Shown here piece after piece: positions 24,014-36,517 of a stretch of DNA of 64,000 nucleotides (positions within the stretch are counted from its first letter, which is position 1; the number at the start of each line of letters is the position of its first letter). The notes beneath the pieces are model-generated. The model was not told the DNA's origin and did not search any database. It saw only the letters and a list, made by a program, of their open reading frames with translations. The stretch lies in the NCBI GenBank assembly GCA_015680685.1, contig MNCI01026530.1, positions 278,157-342,156 on the forward strand. The letters run 5' to 3'. The DNA comes from Gnetum montanum. Lineage: Eukaryota > Streptophyta > Gnetopsida > Gnetales > Gnetaceae. The position numbers and the translations under genes were made by a program.

Positions 24014-24700
24014 TTATGGACACAAGATAAGAAAATGGGAAACATACATGAAATTATGCAAGTGTTTCTTAATCTTCAAAAGATTAGGAAAAGTGTAAGG
24101 TCTATGTTGCATGATATTGTATTCTCCATTTCCTTTGCTAACCATGTTGAAAAGGAGCTCTTCCCATGATGCATTCATGGTTCCATTATTATTAGTTTTG
24201 GCCTCTTCCACTCTAATGGGCTATTGGACTTTGTCATTAATAGTGGGAATTTCTTCTTGAAACTCCACTTTAGATCCTTGTTCTATGTAAACATTGTTGA
24301 CTTACAAGGGAATTACACTATTGCTCTGGAGGATTATTTCATGTTCCTTCTAAGATAGGTGAATTTATTGGTGGATAGGTGAGAAAACAACTTGTAATTG
24401 AGCTAGCCAATGCCTCCCTAGGATGATATTGAATCTTGGTATCTCTTCCACCATCATGAAATTGGCCATTGTGGGGAATTTTTTCCTTGCTATGAAGTCC
24501 AAAGAGGTTGAGCCTTTAACTGCAACCCAAGATTCATTAAAATACTTGAGAGAGGATGCTAAGGTATGTTGCATGTATTCTACTAAGCCCAAACTTTCAA
24601 CAATGGTATAGGGTATAATGTTAGTGGCTAGTCCATCATTCACGTGCACCCTATGTACCTTGTATTACTTCATCCTTATTATTATGAAGAGAGGGACCTT
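24014..24700 (-). pseudogene. E1 aspartic protease
   Basis: The 24649-24365 frame gives VNDGLATNIIPYTIVESLGL at the active-site position and FNIILGRHWLAQLQ at the end, the retropepsin ILG motif. E2 has VDDGAAANVVPYSI and NLILGRSWLAQL at the same places. The downstream tail to 24014 ends in HRPYTFPNLLKIKKHL, matching the end of the E2 gag-protease ORF. The catalytic Asp is altered and stops interrupt the frame. Confidence 0.8.
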
Positions 24701-27700
24701 GGTTGTCTTACAATCCTAGGAGGCCAAGGGATGTGTTGTTTTGTTTCAAATGCTACTAAATCTGTTTCATCACATTGAGGAAGTCTTTGTCATTGGTTGT
24801 TGATTTTTCATTCTTATTGGCTTTCACCTCCTTCATGTGTCCCAAGATGCAATCTTCATGTCTTAATGGTTGTTTCTTGGCCTCTTTTCCCTTCCCTTAT
24901 GGCTTGGGACCCTCCTTTGGTCGATTGGTTGAAGCAGCCTGAGTGTTAGAGATCATGAAAATCGGTCAAATAGTAGTCGGCTTCAATGGACCCACCTCCT
25001 TCCATGCTTTGTCCAGCTTGTTGTCTTTGTTTTTGGGCTTCTACATGGAATTATTACTTTGTTTGCTTAATGATTTATTATTATTTTTGGGCTATACAGA
25101 AGTTGTTACATTAGCCACCATGAGAGAATATTGTTTGGTTGTAGTTGTTGATTTAGTTGCAATGGGAGGGGGCATGCTAACCACAAAAGCTTCCTTGGGA
25201 GGCATAGGTAATGGTATCCTTACAATAAAAGGGGGACTTGAACTAGACATAGTTGAAGGGCCCCTTTTGTTGTGAGGAGGTATCTGAATCACGAATGGCT
25301 CCCATGCAAGTCTAGAGTTGTTGCTTATGTTGAATGTCACTATTATGTAAGGGCTATTATAGGCATTCAATAGGTCTTTATAGATCTGTATGGACTAGTT
25401 CTATGGCCTAACTAGGTTAGAGGCATCAAGGACCAACTTTCCATTATCTATCATCTTCTGTAGGTCATCCTTGAGAGCTAGGTAGAAGTTAGTATCATGA
25501 CCTGGTAGTTGATGATAGTAATAGAAATGGTCAAGTTTGAAGTACTTAGGTATGGGTGGATCATCCTTGGTTGCTAGAGTAGGGTTCTTTATGATCTCTC
25601 ATATTCAATCATGCCTCTTTTTGGCATACTTTGTGATCTATTTATATTGGCTTCTCCTACTCTTTAGTAATTGATCAAGGAGTTTAGACGATTTTAGTGG
25701 TAACCTAATGTACTTTGACTAGTCTTCTCTTTTGAAATTAGGCCTTGTGTTGCCTAAATTGAAGGCCTTAGACGTTGATGATTGGTTATTGGTTCTAGGG
25801 GCCTTGGGTTGATTTGTTTTAGGCCATTGTGTGGTCTTATTATCTTTGGCCATAGTGGCCATGGATAATTGTTTTCCTTTCCCTTCTTATTATTCTTTTT
25901 TGTATGTTGGTTTTTGTATGCCACATGGTCATGGCTGGCTTTAGTAGCATTCTCTATGTTCTTGGTTTGGGAGAAGACTTGACCAAGTATCCATGGATCT
26001 AGGTAGTAAAGTTTAGACTTAATGAAGTCATTAACCATCCCCTTGAATATGGTGAGAAGATATGTTTTGGTTATGGATTTAGGAATCTCATTGAGAAGAG
26101 CATTACATTATTGTATGAAATTTTGCAAGGGTTTAAGGGATGCTTGCTTGACCTTCATCAGTTGATCAAGAGTCATGTTAAGTTTTAAGTTATACTTGAA
26201 ATGGTTAACAAAATGTGATATTAAGTCCTCAAGTAAGGATATTGATCCTTAGGATAATGCATGGTACTAGTCCAAGCATTTCCTAGTAAGGAACATAGGA
26301 AAGATGTGCATTATGGTGTGCAACCACACCTGTAACAACAGGCACTCAGAGTGGAAGGTTATGAGGTGAGCATTGGGGTCATCTTAATTAGTATACTTGA
26401 TAAACTAGGGTATGAGGATGCCTGGAGAAAGAGTTATTTATGCGATAGCAAGACTAATAGAATCATCTTGATAGAAGTCAATGCTCTTGATTTTATGACT
26501 TGTTGAAGCTTTAAGCTTTCATAACTCTTTTGTAAGGTCTTAGATCATTAGGAAGGCTTGATCCAAGTCTTGGGACATCCTCATTGATTGTGGAATTTGG
26601 ACGAATGGCTATAGTATAAGTTGAGAGGCATGTGACCTTGCAATAGGTTGTGGTATGAAGGGAAGAGGTTGGGTAATCATTGTTGTAGGTAAGCTAAAGA
26701 ATGAAAAGGATGTTTGTGCTAGTACCTATGGCACAAAGGGGACAAAATATGTATGTGATCCTTGGATCACTTGAATTTTCACTATGGGGTCCACCAACAT
26801 AAGAAATAGATGAGGGGTGGTTATGATAATTGGTGATGATCATGTAGATTGAGGCTATGTGGAAAAATACATAGAGGAGAAGAGGGACATTGTTTGGGGC
26901 ACTGATTATGCTTGGTGTGTTGTTATGATAGGTGTTGGTCGAAACATGGTAGGGTAGACTAAAGAGAAAGGTTTAGGGACCTACCCAATGGAGGAGGAAG
27001 GAGAGGTTGAGGCGGGTGCAGTGGCTTGGAAATCTAGGTGTTGAAAGAGGCTTCCTAATAAGTTTTTAGGTTCAGGTTTAGCCTCAAACTCATCCTACTC
27101 CTTATGATGACCCTTTGATCTTGACTCCATATCTTGCTCAACCATGTTAATTAAATGAGATAGAATACATGTATTGTCATCATTTAGGGGTATCTTATCA
27201 TATGGGGAGGGGATGTACTCCTTCCTGTTATGGTGGAGAAGCTCATATTCATGTTTGAATTTAGCCTCTACATGTGGGATGAGCAAGCCTACCTAGATTT
27301 TGGCATAAAGTAAATTATAGTAATTTTCATCAATGACAAAAAAATTAGGGCTTTGCCCCCTTAGCCTAAGCGATTGCCTATGCAGGGTCTTTTGGGTTAT
27401 AAACCCTTACCATATTTTGGCTTAATGCCATGTCTGTTAAATTAAGGATAAAAAATGTGAACTGACTAAAAGACATTATTAGTAACTTTGATTTTGGTTT
27501 AAGAGATTAGTTTTTTAGATAATTAAATAAACTTCAGTGAGTGGAATTACCCAAGGTGTAAAAGGGGTTTTGATTGAAAGGTAATTTCAATTTCAAGTAT
27601 AGGTGTAGTGTAGGTTATAGGGGTAATGTTGGAGAAAACCAACAATGTTGGCTTTACCAACAAGGGTTGTGCTTGGGGAAGGGGGGTGTGGTGGGGAGGG

Positions 27701-28160
27701 GGTAAGAAATCAATGATTGTCTTGTCCAACAACACTACATTGGGGTACCTCCTCTTGGCAAAGAATATGTTTGTTTTGAAAAAAAGTAAATGTAAAACTT
27801 TGGTTTTTCAAGAGTTGCATTGGAGTCTTGGGAGGGATAAATGCTGGCTTTACCAAAAAATATCATAGCATGGAGGTTGGGTGGTTGCAGAAGAGCAATG
27901 TTGGCCTTTGGAATACATAAAGGTAGGTTCAACTGGCAACCACACTAGCTTTGGAGAATTTAGCAACTGCTATGAAAATTTTATGAAAACCCAAATAGCC
28001 TATAACTATAATGATAGGTTTTAGTTGTAAGAAAATGCATAGAAACATTTTTTTTCTTGGCCAATTTTTAATGTAAATTTCAAGAATTTAGATTTTTGAG
28101 AAATAAGAAAAAAAAATTTCAAAAGGGGAAAAACAACATTTGGCAAAGAGCTTGGATGGA
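24700..28160 (-). pseudogene. E1 gag
   Basis: The clearest piece is 26038-25754, MVNDFIKSKLYYLDPW with NIENATKASHDHVAYKN and a lysine-rich stretch, closely matching E2 gag at 49644-48844. Upstream lie pieces of the capsid-like region and proline-rich N-terminus, broken by many stops. It is the structural protein ORF of E1, followed by its protease in the same orientation. Confidence 0.78.
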
Positions 28161-28164
28161 GGCC

Positions 28165-28179
28165 CTCCTTCTAGCATCT
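28165..28179 (-). promoter_or_regulatory. E1 primer binding site (decayed)
   Basis: Plus strand ctccttctagcatct aligns with ctccttctagcgcca of E2 six bases inside the LTR. Confidence 0.6.
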
Positions 28180-28185
28180 AAAAAA

Positions 28186-29554
28186 TTCAATCGGTGGAAA
28201 AAAATCAGAAATTCCAAGTAGAATAGTTTTAACCTCAGATCCTAAGGAACTTTAAGAAATAGGATCTGAGGCACCCTAATGGTCTTGTTGATCACCCAAG
28301 GACTTAGGGAGTGTAAACAAGAGAATCAATTTAAATAAAATGTAGATAAGATTAAAAAGAAAGCATAGAGATTAACTTTGAAACAAACTTGTACAACAAA
28401 TGAAACATAAGCTTTATTAAGAACAAAAAGATTGCTTCAAAAGTAGAGTTTGAATGTGTATGAGTTTTATGCTTGAATGCACAAGGAGTTGCTCAAATGA
28501 ATCTTGAAGCCTATTGAAGCTAGCAAGTTGTGGTCTACAATTAGCCTCATGATCTAGGTGCTTCCCAACTTCAATTTCCAATACTTCTTAGGGGTTTTTA
28601 GCTCTGATCTGAAACATTGTCATAGGGGAGTAAAGTATGTGCAACATTGGTGCAAAAGGGGATAAGGTTATTGCTTGAATTTCTAGTGTTGCAATGATGC
28701 TACACTAACAGTATCCAAATGCTTAGGTAGTTGCAAATTTGCCCAAAATTCTTAGAAAATGCCAAAGATCCCAAGTGCTTAAGGTTGCAAAAGGTTGTGA
28801 ATTTTTCTTTGCCAAAAGAACCTGTCTAATATGTTTGAGATTGACATTTATAAGTCTCATGGTTTTTGGTTTTTGGCTAAAAATTTTTGCCATGATTACT
28901 AACAGATTGGCTTGATTTATAAGTGTGGTAGACCATGATTTCCAAAGTAGTTATCCATTTTTGGTAAGTTTTGTTGCACCTAGGCCACCAAAACTACTCT
29001 AGATACCAAAAATAGTAAATAGACTTGTCCGACCATGTTGGCTTCACCCATCTATGCTGGCCTCATTAGAACAACATTGGAATTTTGGAATCTACACTAG
29101 AATTTGTGGGGCAATATTGGAATTTTTTGAAGAATGAAGCTCCCATCCACTCTAACATTGGTCTTGAGACATCCACACTAGGTTTTGTGGAAACTACATT
29201 GGGTTTTATTGGAAGAATGAAAATCCAACACCACTAATGTTGGGTGTAGGTGGTTCTAGTGTAGTTGAGGCTATACCCCTATAAAAAACCCATGAAAATG
29301 CCAAATTTGATAGTTCCCAAGGCATTTTTAGCTTTCCCAAGCCCAAATATAGACATGATATGACGTTTTTGACTTGGAAAGTGAGGCTGTGACAACTTAT
29401 GAGGCATTTTTAGCCCTAAGAAGTTATGGTATGTAAAATTGTAGCTCATGGCCTACAAATATCACATTTCACAATGAAATTCCAGCCTCAAGTTTAAGCG
29501 TGAAGTTTACAATCCCAAATAAGTTCCAACATGCATTTTCTTGGTGATGTTTCA
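28186..29554 (-). repeat. E1 5' LTR
   Basis: The left border aligns base for base with the E2 LTR border. Inside, gaggcaccctaatggtcttg matches gcggcgccctgaacggtctt of E2. The right end ttggtgatgtttca matches tttcacggtatttca. Length is 1369 bp. The border on the right touches E5 integrase sequence. Confidence 0.8.
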
Positions 29555-29559
29555 CATAC
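29555..29559. other. Possible E1 target site (catac)
   Basis: Five bases directly outside the E1 LTR. The partner copy is left of the window, so this cannot be confirmed here. Confidence 0.35.
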
Positions 29560-30330
29560 CCTTTGTACTTATCTTGGGCTATTTGTAAATTTTTATTTGC
29601 TACTATGATAATGTTTTCTATGGTTTTCATTGTTTCTCTTTCCATTTTGCTCTCAAGATAGGCTTAGCCTACATTAATGGTGTTTAGTAATTTTTTTTTA
29701 TATACAACCTCACATGGGATTCTATGTATGGATCCTTGGCAATTGTTATTATAGGAAAATTTGGCCAAATATAACTAGTTTTCTCATGTCTTGGATCTAA
29801 TCTTAACATAACTCCATAAAATATCTTCAAATAACCAATTAACTCATTGTATTTGGCCTTTAGTTTTAGGGTGGTATGCAATGTTAAACTTCAATAGGTT
29901 TCAAGTTTCTTAAGAAAGTTTCACTAAAATTTAGAAATAGACTTTGGATCTCTATATGTTTTGGACATTAATATAGTTAGAATACTTTTAGTATAAATTT
30001 CTAAGCTATATCTTCTATTGTATTTGTAGATTTTAGGGGTATAAAGTGAGCCATCTTTGTTAAATGATTGACTACAATCAAGATTGAGTCATTCCCTTTC
30101 TTGGTTAGTGGTAATCTTACAATAAAGTCTGTAGTGATAGCTTCTCATTTCCATGTTGGGACTTCCAAAGGTTATAATATTCCACTTGGTTTGTTTTATT
30201 TGGCTTTCACTCTTTGACAAGTTAGACAATTTCTAATGTAAGTAGACATCATTTTTTATCCTAGGCCAAAAATGAAACTTGCATATCATCACATAGGTTT
30301 TAATATATCTAGGATATCCATCATATCGTA
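29560..30330 (-). pseudogene. E5 integrase
   Basis: At about 30240-30050 the minus strand reads CQRVKAK, PSGIL, PLEVPTWKWEAITTDFIVRL and SILIVVNHLTKMAHFIPLK, the start of a chromovirus integrase core. LHTTLKLKAKYNELIGY lies at 29880, and NLQIAQDKYKGY at about 29600 belongs to the C-terminal region, where E1 interrupts it. Frames shift and stops are frequent. Confidence 0.72.
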
Positions 30331-30529
30331 CTTCATGAGCTTTCAATATTAAGTTGTATCTCTAAGTACCTTATGAAATACACACCCTTTATTCCTCATC
30401 AATAGGCATTTTTGGGAGGGATGGTAATTAGGTTCAAAAGTTATATTGATTAAAATTCACTTAAATTAAGGATCTTCCTTTATTTGATATTTAATTTCTT
30501 CTTCTATAGGGGTTGTTACAACATCAATC

Positions 30530-31640
30530 ATTAAATTTCATACCCAGCTAAGGACATCAACCACTATGTTTTGTTTTCTTGCAATGTACTTAGTCTCAAA
30601 ATCATATTTAGAAAGTAACTTCATCTAGCTACATTGTCTATTATTCAAGATGGAGTTTCACTGTAGATATTCTAAACTCTTATGATAAATTTTTAATATA
30701 AATATTTTTCCACAAAGGTAATATCTCCAAGCTTTTAAAGCATGTACAATTGATAATAATTTTAGATCATGGGTTTAATAATTTACCTCAGCTCCTTGTA
30801 ATTTATGAGACTCAAAACATACCACTTTGTCTTCTTGTGAAACAACTACATCAATCCCTACTCTATAGGCACCAATATGTAGTTCAAATAAAAATTCTTC
30901 ATTTGGTATTCTCAAGATTGGCACCATTGTTAATAGCATCTTCAATCTTAGAAAAACTTTCCTATATTTTCCATCAAACTTAAATACATGTTTTTCTTGG
31001 AAGAGGCTAGATAAAGGGGGCTACCAAAGTAGAATAATCATTATTAAAATTTTGGTCTTAGATGGATAACTTATAGTCCTTATTTAGATACAATATAAAC
31101 TAAATATGATCCTTCTTCTTTAAAGAACTCACATCTATTTAGTGTTTCCTTTAATTGGCATTCCTTAAGAATTTCCATAGTAATTTTCAAATCTTCCACA
31201 TATTCCTTCCTTGATTTGGAATTAATAAATAATCATGCATGAATACAATAAAAAATTTATTAAGGTATTATTGGAATATATTATTCATTAATGTTATAAA
31301 TATCATATATGTATTGGCTAATCTGAATGGCATCACGACGAATTTGTACAATTCATGCCTAAGGCTAAATGTAGTTTTCTTAATATCTTTTTCTTTGATT
31401 TTAAATTAATCTTTGAACAGTAACATGCTATAGTAAGTTGATCAAATAGGTCATTAATTGTAGAAAAGGGTTAATCATTCTTGATCATTACTTATTTAAT
31501 GTCCTATAATCAATACATAACCTTAAGATATCATCCTTCTTTTTGATGAATAGGATTATGTTTCTCAACATGAAACACTAGGATGAATCTTCCCTTCTTT
31601 CAGTAACTAATCTAATTATACCTTAAATTCCCTTAGTTCT
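30530..31640 (-). pseudogene. E5 reverse transcriptase and RNase H
   Basis: RT pieces include FVVMPFRLANTYM and LMNNIFQ at about 31330, and a catalytic loop reading FMHD where FIDD is expected, so an Asp is lost. RNase H follows at 30940-30530 with VVVSQEDKVVCFES, YLCGKIFILKI and YIARKQNIVVDVLS. The assignment rests on motif order, since no frame stays open for more than about 75 codons. Confidence 0.72.
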
Positions 31641-31858
31641 AAAGTAGAAAACCTATACGAGGCCTTCAAAACTAATTTTGTGCTTGAAAAAATGTTAATA
31701 GCATGTTCGATAGTTCTTTTTGGTGATAAGTTCCTTTTGGATTTGAATGCCATAAATTTTTTGGGGTTGTATTACTTTTATAACAAACATAGTAGCACCT
31801 ATCTTGACTACTCTCTTAGCTTGCATAATGTTTATGATATGAATTTTCTTTACTATTC

Positions 31859-32086
31859 CTATGCTCTTATAATCCTAACTTTATTAGTGATTGGCACTTT
31901 TAAGATACGAGTTCCAAAATGAGTAGTAATATTAAATTTTTGTAGGAAAGATATTCCTAAGATTGCATCAATTTCTCCTAATTCAAATTCAAGAAATTCA
32001 CCAATAAGAAGAATATCTTGAAGGAAAAAGTTAATTTCACTGTACATGATATACTTAATCATGGTTGTTCCATTTGCAAGTTCCAC
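31859..32086 (-). pseudogene. E5 aspartic protease fragment
   Basis: A 75-codon frame contains ILLIGEFLEFELGEIDAILG followed by ISFLQKFNITTHF, the second half of a chromovirus retropepsin including its ILG motif. The active-site Asp-Thr/Ser-Gly lies upstream in decayed sequence. Confidence 0.7.
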
Positions 32087-32509
32087 TTTAGCAACTTTCT
32101 TAGATGGTAAGGTTAATTTTACTGTCTTAATTAGAGTTGGTAAAATAAAATTATGACTTGCTCCACTATCAATAAAAATTTTAACTATTTAACCCTTAAT
32201 TAATCCTTTAGAAATGAGTAAGAAAAATTGAAATATCCTCAAACCTAATTAGCTAATGCCTAGATTTTACTCACCATAACTGTGGTAGTTACTTAACCTT
32301 TTTCTTTGGCATAGTGTTGTTGGATTTCTAGTTTTTGTATTGATTGTTTCTTTAAATCATTGCTTATAATTTTTTGATAATCCCACTTGAAGTTGTCTTT
32401 GCCAAAAGTAAAGGGTTTAGATTGAGTTATTTAATTGGGTGTCTCTTCCATAGTTTCTTATCAAATAGTTATAGTATGTACTAGATTTGATTATTCATAG
32501 TATTTGGAA

Positions 32510-33500
32510 CTTGGTTTGTTGTGGCACATATGTGGGGTTCTAGTAGAGGACCTTATCTCCTAGTTGAAATTTAAGTTTTCTAATTCTAATGTCATGGTGT
32601 TTTTTTTAAATGCCTTGTGCAACTCATTAGGTGATAGGGCCACTAATTAGTTTTCGTCTAGCAGGTTGAGATTCATTAATCTTTCTTTTTGTGCTAGACT
32701 TAAGTCAAGGTCAAGGTCACAGGTTGTTGAAAGCGTATGAAGCTTGGATTGAATAGGAAGAGTTAGCAATTTTCCATACACCAACTTGTAGGGAGAGTAG
32801 CTTATAGGAATCTTCTAGGTGGAGTGGTAGGACCATAGGGCATCATTAAGTTTCATGCTCTAGGCTCTCTTATATTTGATAACCATTCTTATTAAGATGT
32901 TAGGGATTTCCCTAGTTGTAACCTTAGCTTGACCATTGGCTTGGGGGTGATAAGCTATTGTTAATTGATGCTCAACTCCCAAGTGTTTCATGAGCTTCCA
33001 AAAGGTAGTGCTTGTAAAGTGGAGTTCATTATTAGAAATTAATGCACATGGCACACCAAACCTATTTACAACATTCTATTGTATAAATCAAGTAGTAGTA
33101 GAAGATGTATAGTTGGTGATGATTGATATTTTTATGCATTTTGTACAATAGTCAATAGCAACTATGATGTACTTCTTTCCATTTACCATTGATGTGATGA
33201 GACCCATGTTGGATCCACTACTGGGGATCCTCCATACAAGTGGTCATTCCACCATTACATTGGAAACATTCACAAGAGTTGACAAATTGGTGAGCATCCC
33301 TAAAAAGTGTTGGGCAATAATATTCTACCATCAAGACCTTAATGGCTATGTGTCTCCCTACATAGTGGCCCCCACAAGGACCCTCATGAGTGTCTTAAAG
33401 AATGCATAGTTGATCAACATTAGGAACATACCAATGAACTAGGCCATTAGCACACACCTTGTAGAGGTGCCTATTGATCTCTATGAAGCATTTCACTTGG
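32510..33500 (-). pseudogene. E3 integrase
   Basis: The 33054-32860 frame gives CALISNNELHFTSTTFWKLM, then HLGVEHQLTIAYHPQANGQA. The second catalytic Asp is Asn and the catalytic Glu in NGQAEV is Lys (NGQAKV). Upstream, at about 33180, KKYIIVAIDYCTK marks the core start. Downstream pieces (ELENLNFN) belong to the C-terminal domain, lost at about 32510. Confidence 0.78.
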
Positions 33501-33659
33501 TAAAAAAAAAAACTACTATTTCTTCTTGTGGTCTAGCTCTTATGGAATCTCTTGAGTGAGAAGATAGGTGAGAATGCCATCGTATCATTTAGGCTTAGTG
33601 GGTAATAGTTCAATTATATCCCTAGCAAAGAGGAGTTCATTAGAAAATTAATAAGATAG

Positions 33660-34300
33660 TGGGCTTTTCTTCTCTTTGTTGTCTCATCTCAACTGAGACA
33701 AGTGATTAGTCACCACATTTCCAATTTCCTTTTGATCTACCATTGTAAGATCAAATTCCTGCAAAATCACTACTCATCGTATGATACGGAAGCTCACCAT
33801 TGGCTTATTCATTAGGAAGTGAATTGCACTATGGTCCTTGTACATGAACAACTTGTATCTAAGCACATAGTGCCTGAATTTCTCTAAGGTAAACACCACT
33901 ACCATAAATTCTTTTTTTGTGGTGATGTAGTTTAGTTGTGCATCCACAATGCTTCGGCTTGCACAGTGGATCTAATAAGGATGTTTTTGATCATCCAACT
34001 ACATAAGCACAACCCATAAGACATAATTTGATGCATTTTTCATGATGTAAAATGGTCTAGATTAGTCTAGTGCTCATAGAATTGGAGTTTCTATGAGTTT
34101 CCACTTTAGCTATTGGAATTCATTTTCACATTTCTTAGTCCAAACAAATGAAGCATCTTTCTTTGTTAGCTTGACCAATGGTTTTTTGATCTTTGAGAAG
34201 TTCTCTATGCATATTTAGTAGTAATTATTATGTCCAAGGAATGACCAGACATATTTTATAGTTTTTGTTTGATGGGTAATTCTTTGGATGACCCTAATTT
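33660..34300 (-). pseudogene. E3 RNase H
   Basis: Minus-strand pieces include LQEFDLTMVDQKEIGNVVTN and HLSQLR near 33690-33780, the end of a gypsy RNase H, preceded by fragments of the connection and RNase H body. There is one RNase H only, which separates E3 from the Tat elements. Confidence 0.7.
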
Positions 34301-34382
34301 TTTCAAGGTCAACCTCAATCCCTGCTTGTGAGATTCTATGCATCAACACAATGCCCTACTGGACCATTAGATGACTCTTCTA

Positions 34383-34960
34383 CTAATTTAGTAAAATATT
34401 GGTCTCTACACATCTTTTGAACACTTGCTTAAGATGGTCTAGGGCTTGCTTAAATATGGCCCCATAGGTGGAGAAGTCATCTAGGAAGACTTTCACTGTA
34501 CAACCAATCTGTTGCTGAAAAATGCTTAATACTAGGTGTTGGAATGTGGTAAGGGCATTGCATAGGCCAAATGGCATCTTTCAGTACATAAAAGTCTTTG
34601 AAGAACTTGTGAATGTGGTTTTGACCTAGTCTTTTGGCACAATCTGAATTTCGTTATAACCACTATAACCATCTAGAAAGTTGAAGTAGCAATACTTAGA
34701 AATTGTATTCAACACTTGATCCACAAATGGCAATGGGAAGTAATCTTTGAATGTTACCATGTTCAACAACCTGAAATCAATACAAACCTACCACTTGCCA
34801 CCTTTCTTTGGCACTATCACTAGTGGGCCAACCTAGTTACTACTAGTAATGGGGTAGATGAACCCTACATTAAGGAGTTTTTCAATTTTCTCTTTGACTA
34901 TTTGCTTCAATTTGGGGTTTAACTAATCATTGTAGCTATGTTTTTGGCTTCGTGGCTAGG
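34383..34960 (-). pseudogene. E3 reverse transcriptase
   Basis: Motifs in order are IYPITSSN, a VPKKGGKW stretch, FNFLDGYSGYNEIQI, MPFGLCNALTTFQ and KVFLDDFSTYG. The catalytic FLDD is intact. The combination MPFGLCNA with FLDD is common in Athila-type RTs. Stops occur before MPFGL. Confidence 0.85.
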
Positions 34961-35162
34961 TTAGTGTAGATACGATGCTGGTATATCCTAGGATCAATTT
35001 CTGAGTTTGAAATATGAACAAGGTTGTTGGCCATCTATTGACCACTTATAGAAGCATCTCCTTTTGTTCAAGAGTAAGATTTGCATTGATTATTACTAAC
35101 TTTTCATTTTTCAAGAATGCATATTCCATGCTAGCAGGTGGAGTTTTCAACTTAAGGGGCTC

Positions 35163-36000
35163 TTATTTAAAATTTTTAGGAATTTCCAACTCTTCCCAAT
35201 TGGTATCATTAATTTTGTCAATGGAGAGTTGGTAATAAACTTGCTCCAATTCATCCATGCCTTCCATGTAGGCACATGTTAGGCTCTCATTAGGTTCCAT
35301 GCAAAGTGTTAAGTTTCTCTTAGGATCAATTATCAGCCATTGGGTGCCCTCCTTCTTTGTGGCCATTGCATACAGGCACCTTTGAATTCTAGATATATCA
35401 GCACATTGATTACATGCCTTGATAAATACACTATTAATGACCCATAGTTTCTACACACATTTGCACCATGTATCACTGTATGTAATGTGTAGACCTTTCT
35501 TCCTCTCAATCTTTTCAAATGCATTTTCTTTAGAGATTTTGAGGGAAAGATCTTAGATCCCCAATCATGCATCAATAGTGCTTAGCAAAGCCTTTCCCAT
35601 GATGATTGGGAAGTCCCCCTTACATTTGTTCACTTGGATCACTAGGAAATCAATGAGCTAGGACCACCCACAAATGGTGGTCAAAATGTTCTCCACTACT
35701 CCTAAGGAAATAGTGATGGACTGATCAACCAACTTGAGACAAATGTTGCTCTTCTTGAGTGGAGGTAGGTTCTAGGCTTTATACATCTCAAAGAAAATTA
35801 GATTAACACTAAAACCTAAATTTAGAAGAGCCTTGCAAGGTTCATTCCCAATAATTTGAAGGTAAATAAGGGGACTTCTAAGATCATATAGTTTCTTGGG
35901 AAGATGACCAACCTTTATCCAATCAGTTATCACATGACTTAACATGATGGTATGTACTTTGGGAGATGTATGTGAGGTTTAGTTGGGCTATTATTTTGGA
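35163..36000 (-). pseudogene. E3 protease and linker region
   Basis: Frames at 35575-35333 and 35366-35163 cover the stretch between protease and RT (SLTCAYMEGMDELEQVYYQL). Around 35640-35900 weaker protease-like pieces occur. The assignment is mostly positional, since the region lies between the gag tail and RT. Confidence 0.55.
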
Positions 36001-36512
36001 AGAGAGGTCCTTTTTATGATCTAGTTTTCAAACCACTCGGTTGAGGAGCCAGTTGTAGGTTAACAACCCTCGTTGTGTTGTGTTGTTGCAGCTAAGGTGG
36101 AATTTCTCCTTGCATTAATGGAGTAGGTAGTAACTAGGTTGAGGGTGGAGGGACATATGAAAAAGGATGAGGAGGATAATATGGATGTGTGGAATCCCTC
36201 CCTTGGAGATGAAGAATAAGTTTTGTAATACTTAAAAGGGTATTAGTTTTGTAATACTGGAAGGGTCACATGGAGAAATGCATTGCTGAACATAGTATCC
36301 ATATGGATCTATTTATTGGTAAGGATATTGATGCCTTGGTGGTGGTATTCCCCATGAATGCTACCACTACTAGTACTACTCATATGGTTGTGGTAGAGCT
36401 TCACTTGGATAATAAGCTTGTTGTTGTTAGTGGAACTGCCTTGGGTTGCCTTAAGGATAAGGTAATATTTTGGGTGCTTGCCTTCTTGCTAGTCAAGAAT
36501 TTAGTTCATACA

Positions 36513-36517
36513 CCCTA
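36513..36517. repeat. E2 target site duplication (left)
   Basis: cccta, repeated at 52943-52947. Confidence 0.93.

Larger units (their letters stand above)
4832..29554 (-). mobile_element. E1: old Tat element with antisense gene, interrupted by E6 and E4
   Basis: In element order (right to left) I see 5' LTR 28186-29554, PBS 28165-28179, gag, protease, an antisense spliced gene on the plus strand, RT, RNase H, second RNase H and integrase, which stops at 4832 where E6 entered. E4 interrupts RT/RNase H at 6432-13445. The layout is the same as in E2, but nearly every domain carries stops and frameshifts, so E1 is far older. Its 5' border at 29554 abuts the integrase C-terminus of E5, so E1 probably inserted there; the next five bases, catac, would be its target site. 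Confidence 0.85.
29560..32480 (-). mobile_element. E5: decayed chromovirus-type Ty3/gypsy element
   Basis: Right to left: a gag C-terminal remnant, protease, RT, one RNase H and integrase. The RT and integrase wording (VVMPFRLANTYM; CQRVKAK; then a WKWEAIT-type stretch) is typical of plant chromoviruses and not of Tat or Athila. There is no second RNase H. Neither LTR is visible: the 3' part is cut by E1 and the 5' part adjoins E3 integrase without a clear boundary, suggesting a deletion. Confidence 0.72.
32500..36517 (-). mobile_element. E3: Athila-like element, pol half
   Basis: The region holds the gag tail, protease, RT, RNase H and integrase of a gypsy element, all minus strand. It is cut at 36517 by E2 and continues at 52943-55709 with gag and 5' LTR. 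The duplicated cccta on the two sides of E2 proves the two parts were once joined. No 3' LTR is visible on the left, where E5 sequence begins. Confidence 0.82.

Noticed and set aside
31680-31922. Plus-strand 80-codon ORF in E5
   Set aside because: Opposite strand of decayed protease-RT sequence; hydrophobic AT-rich chance frame.
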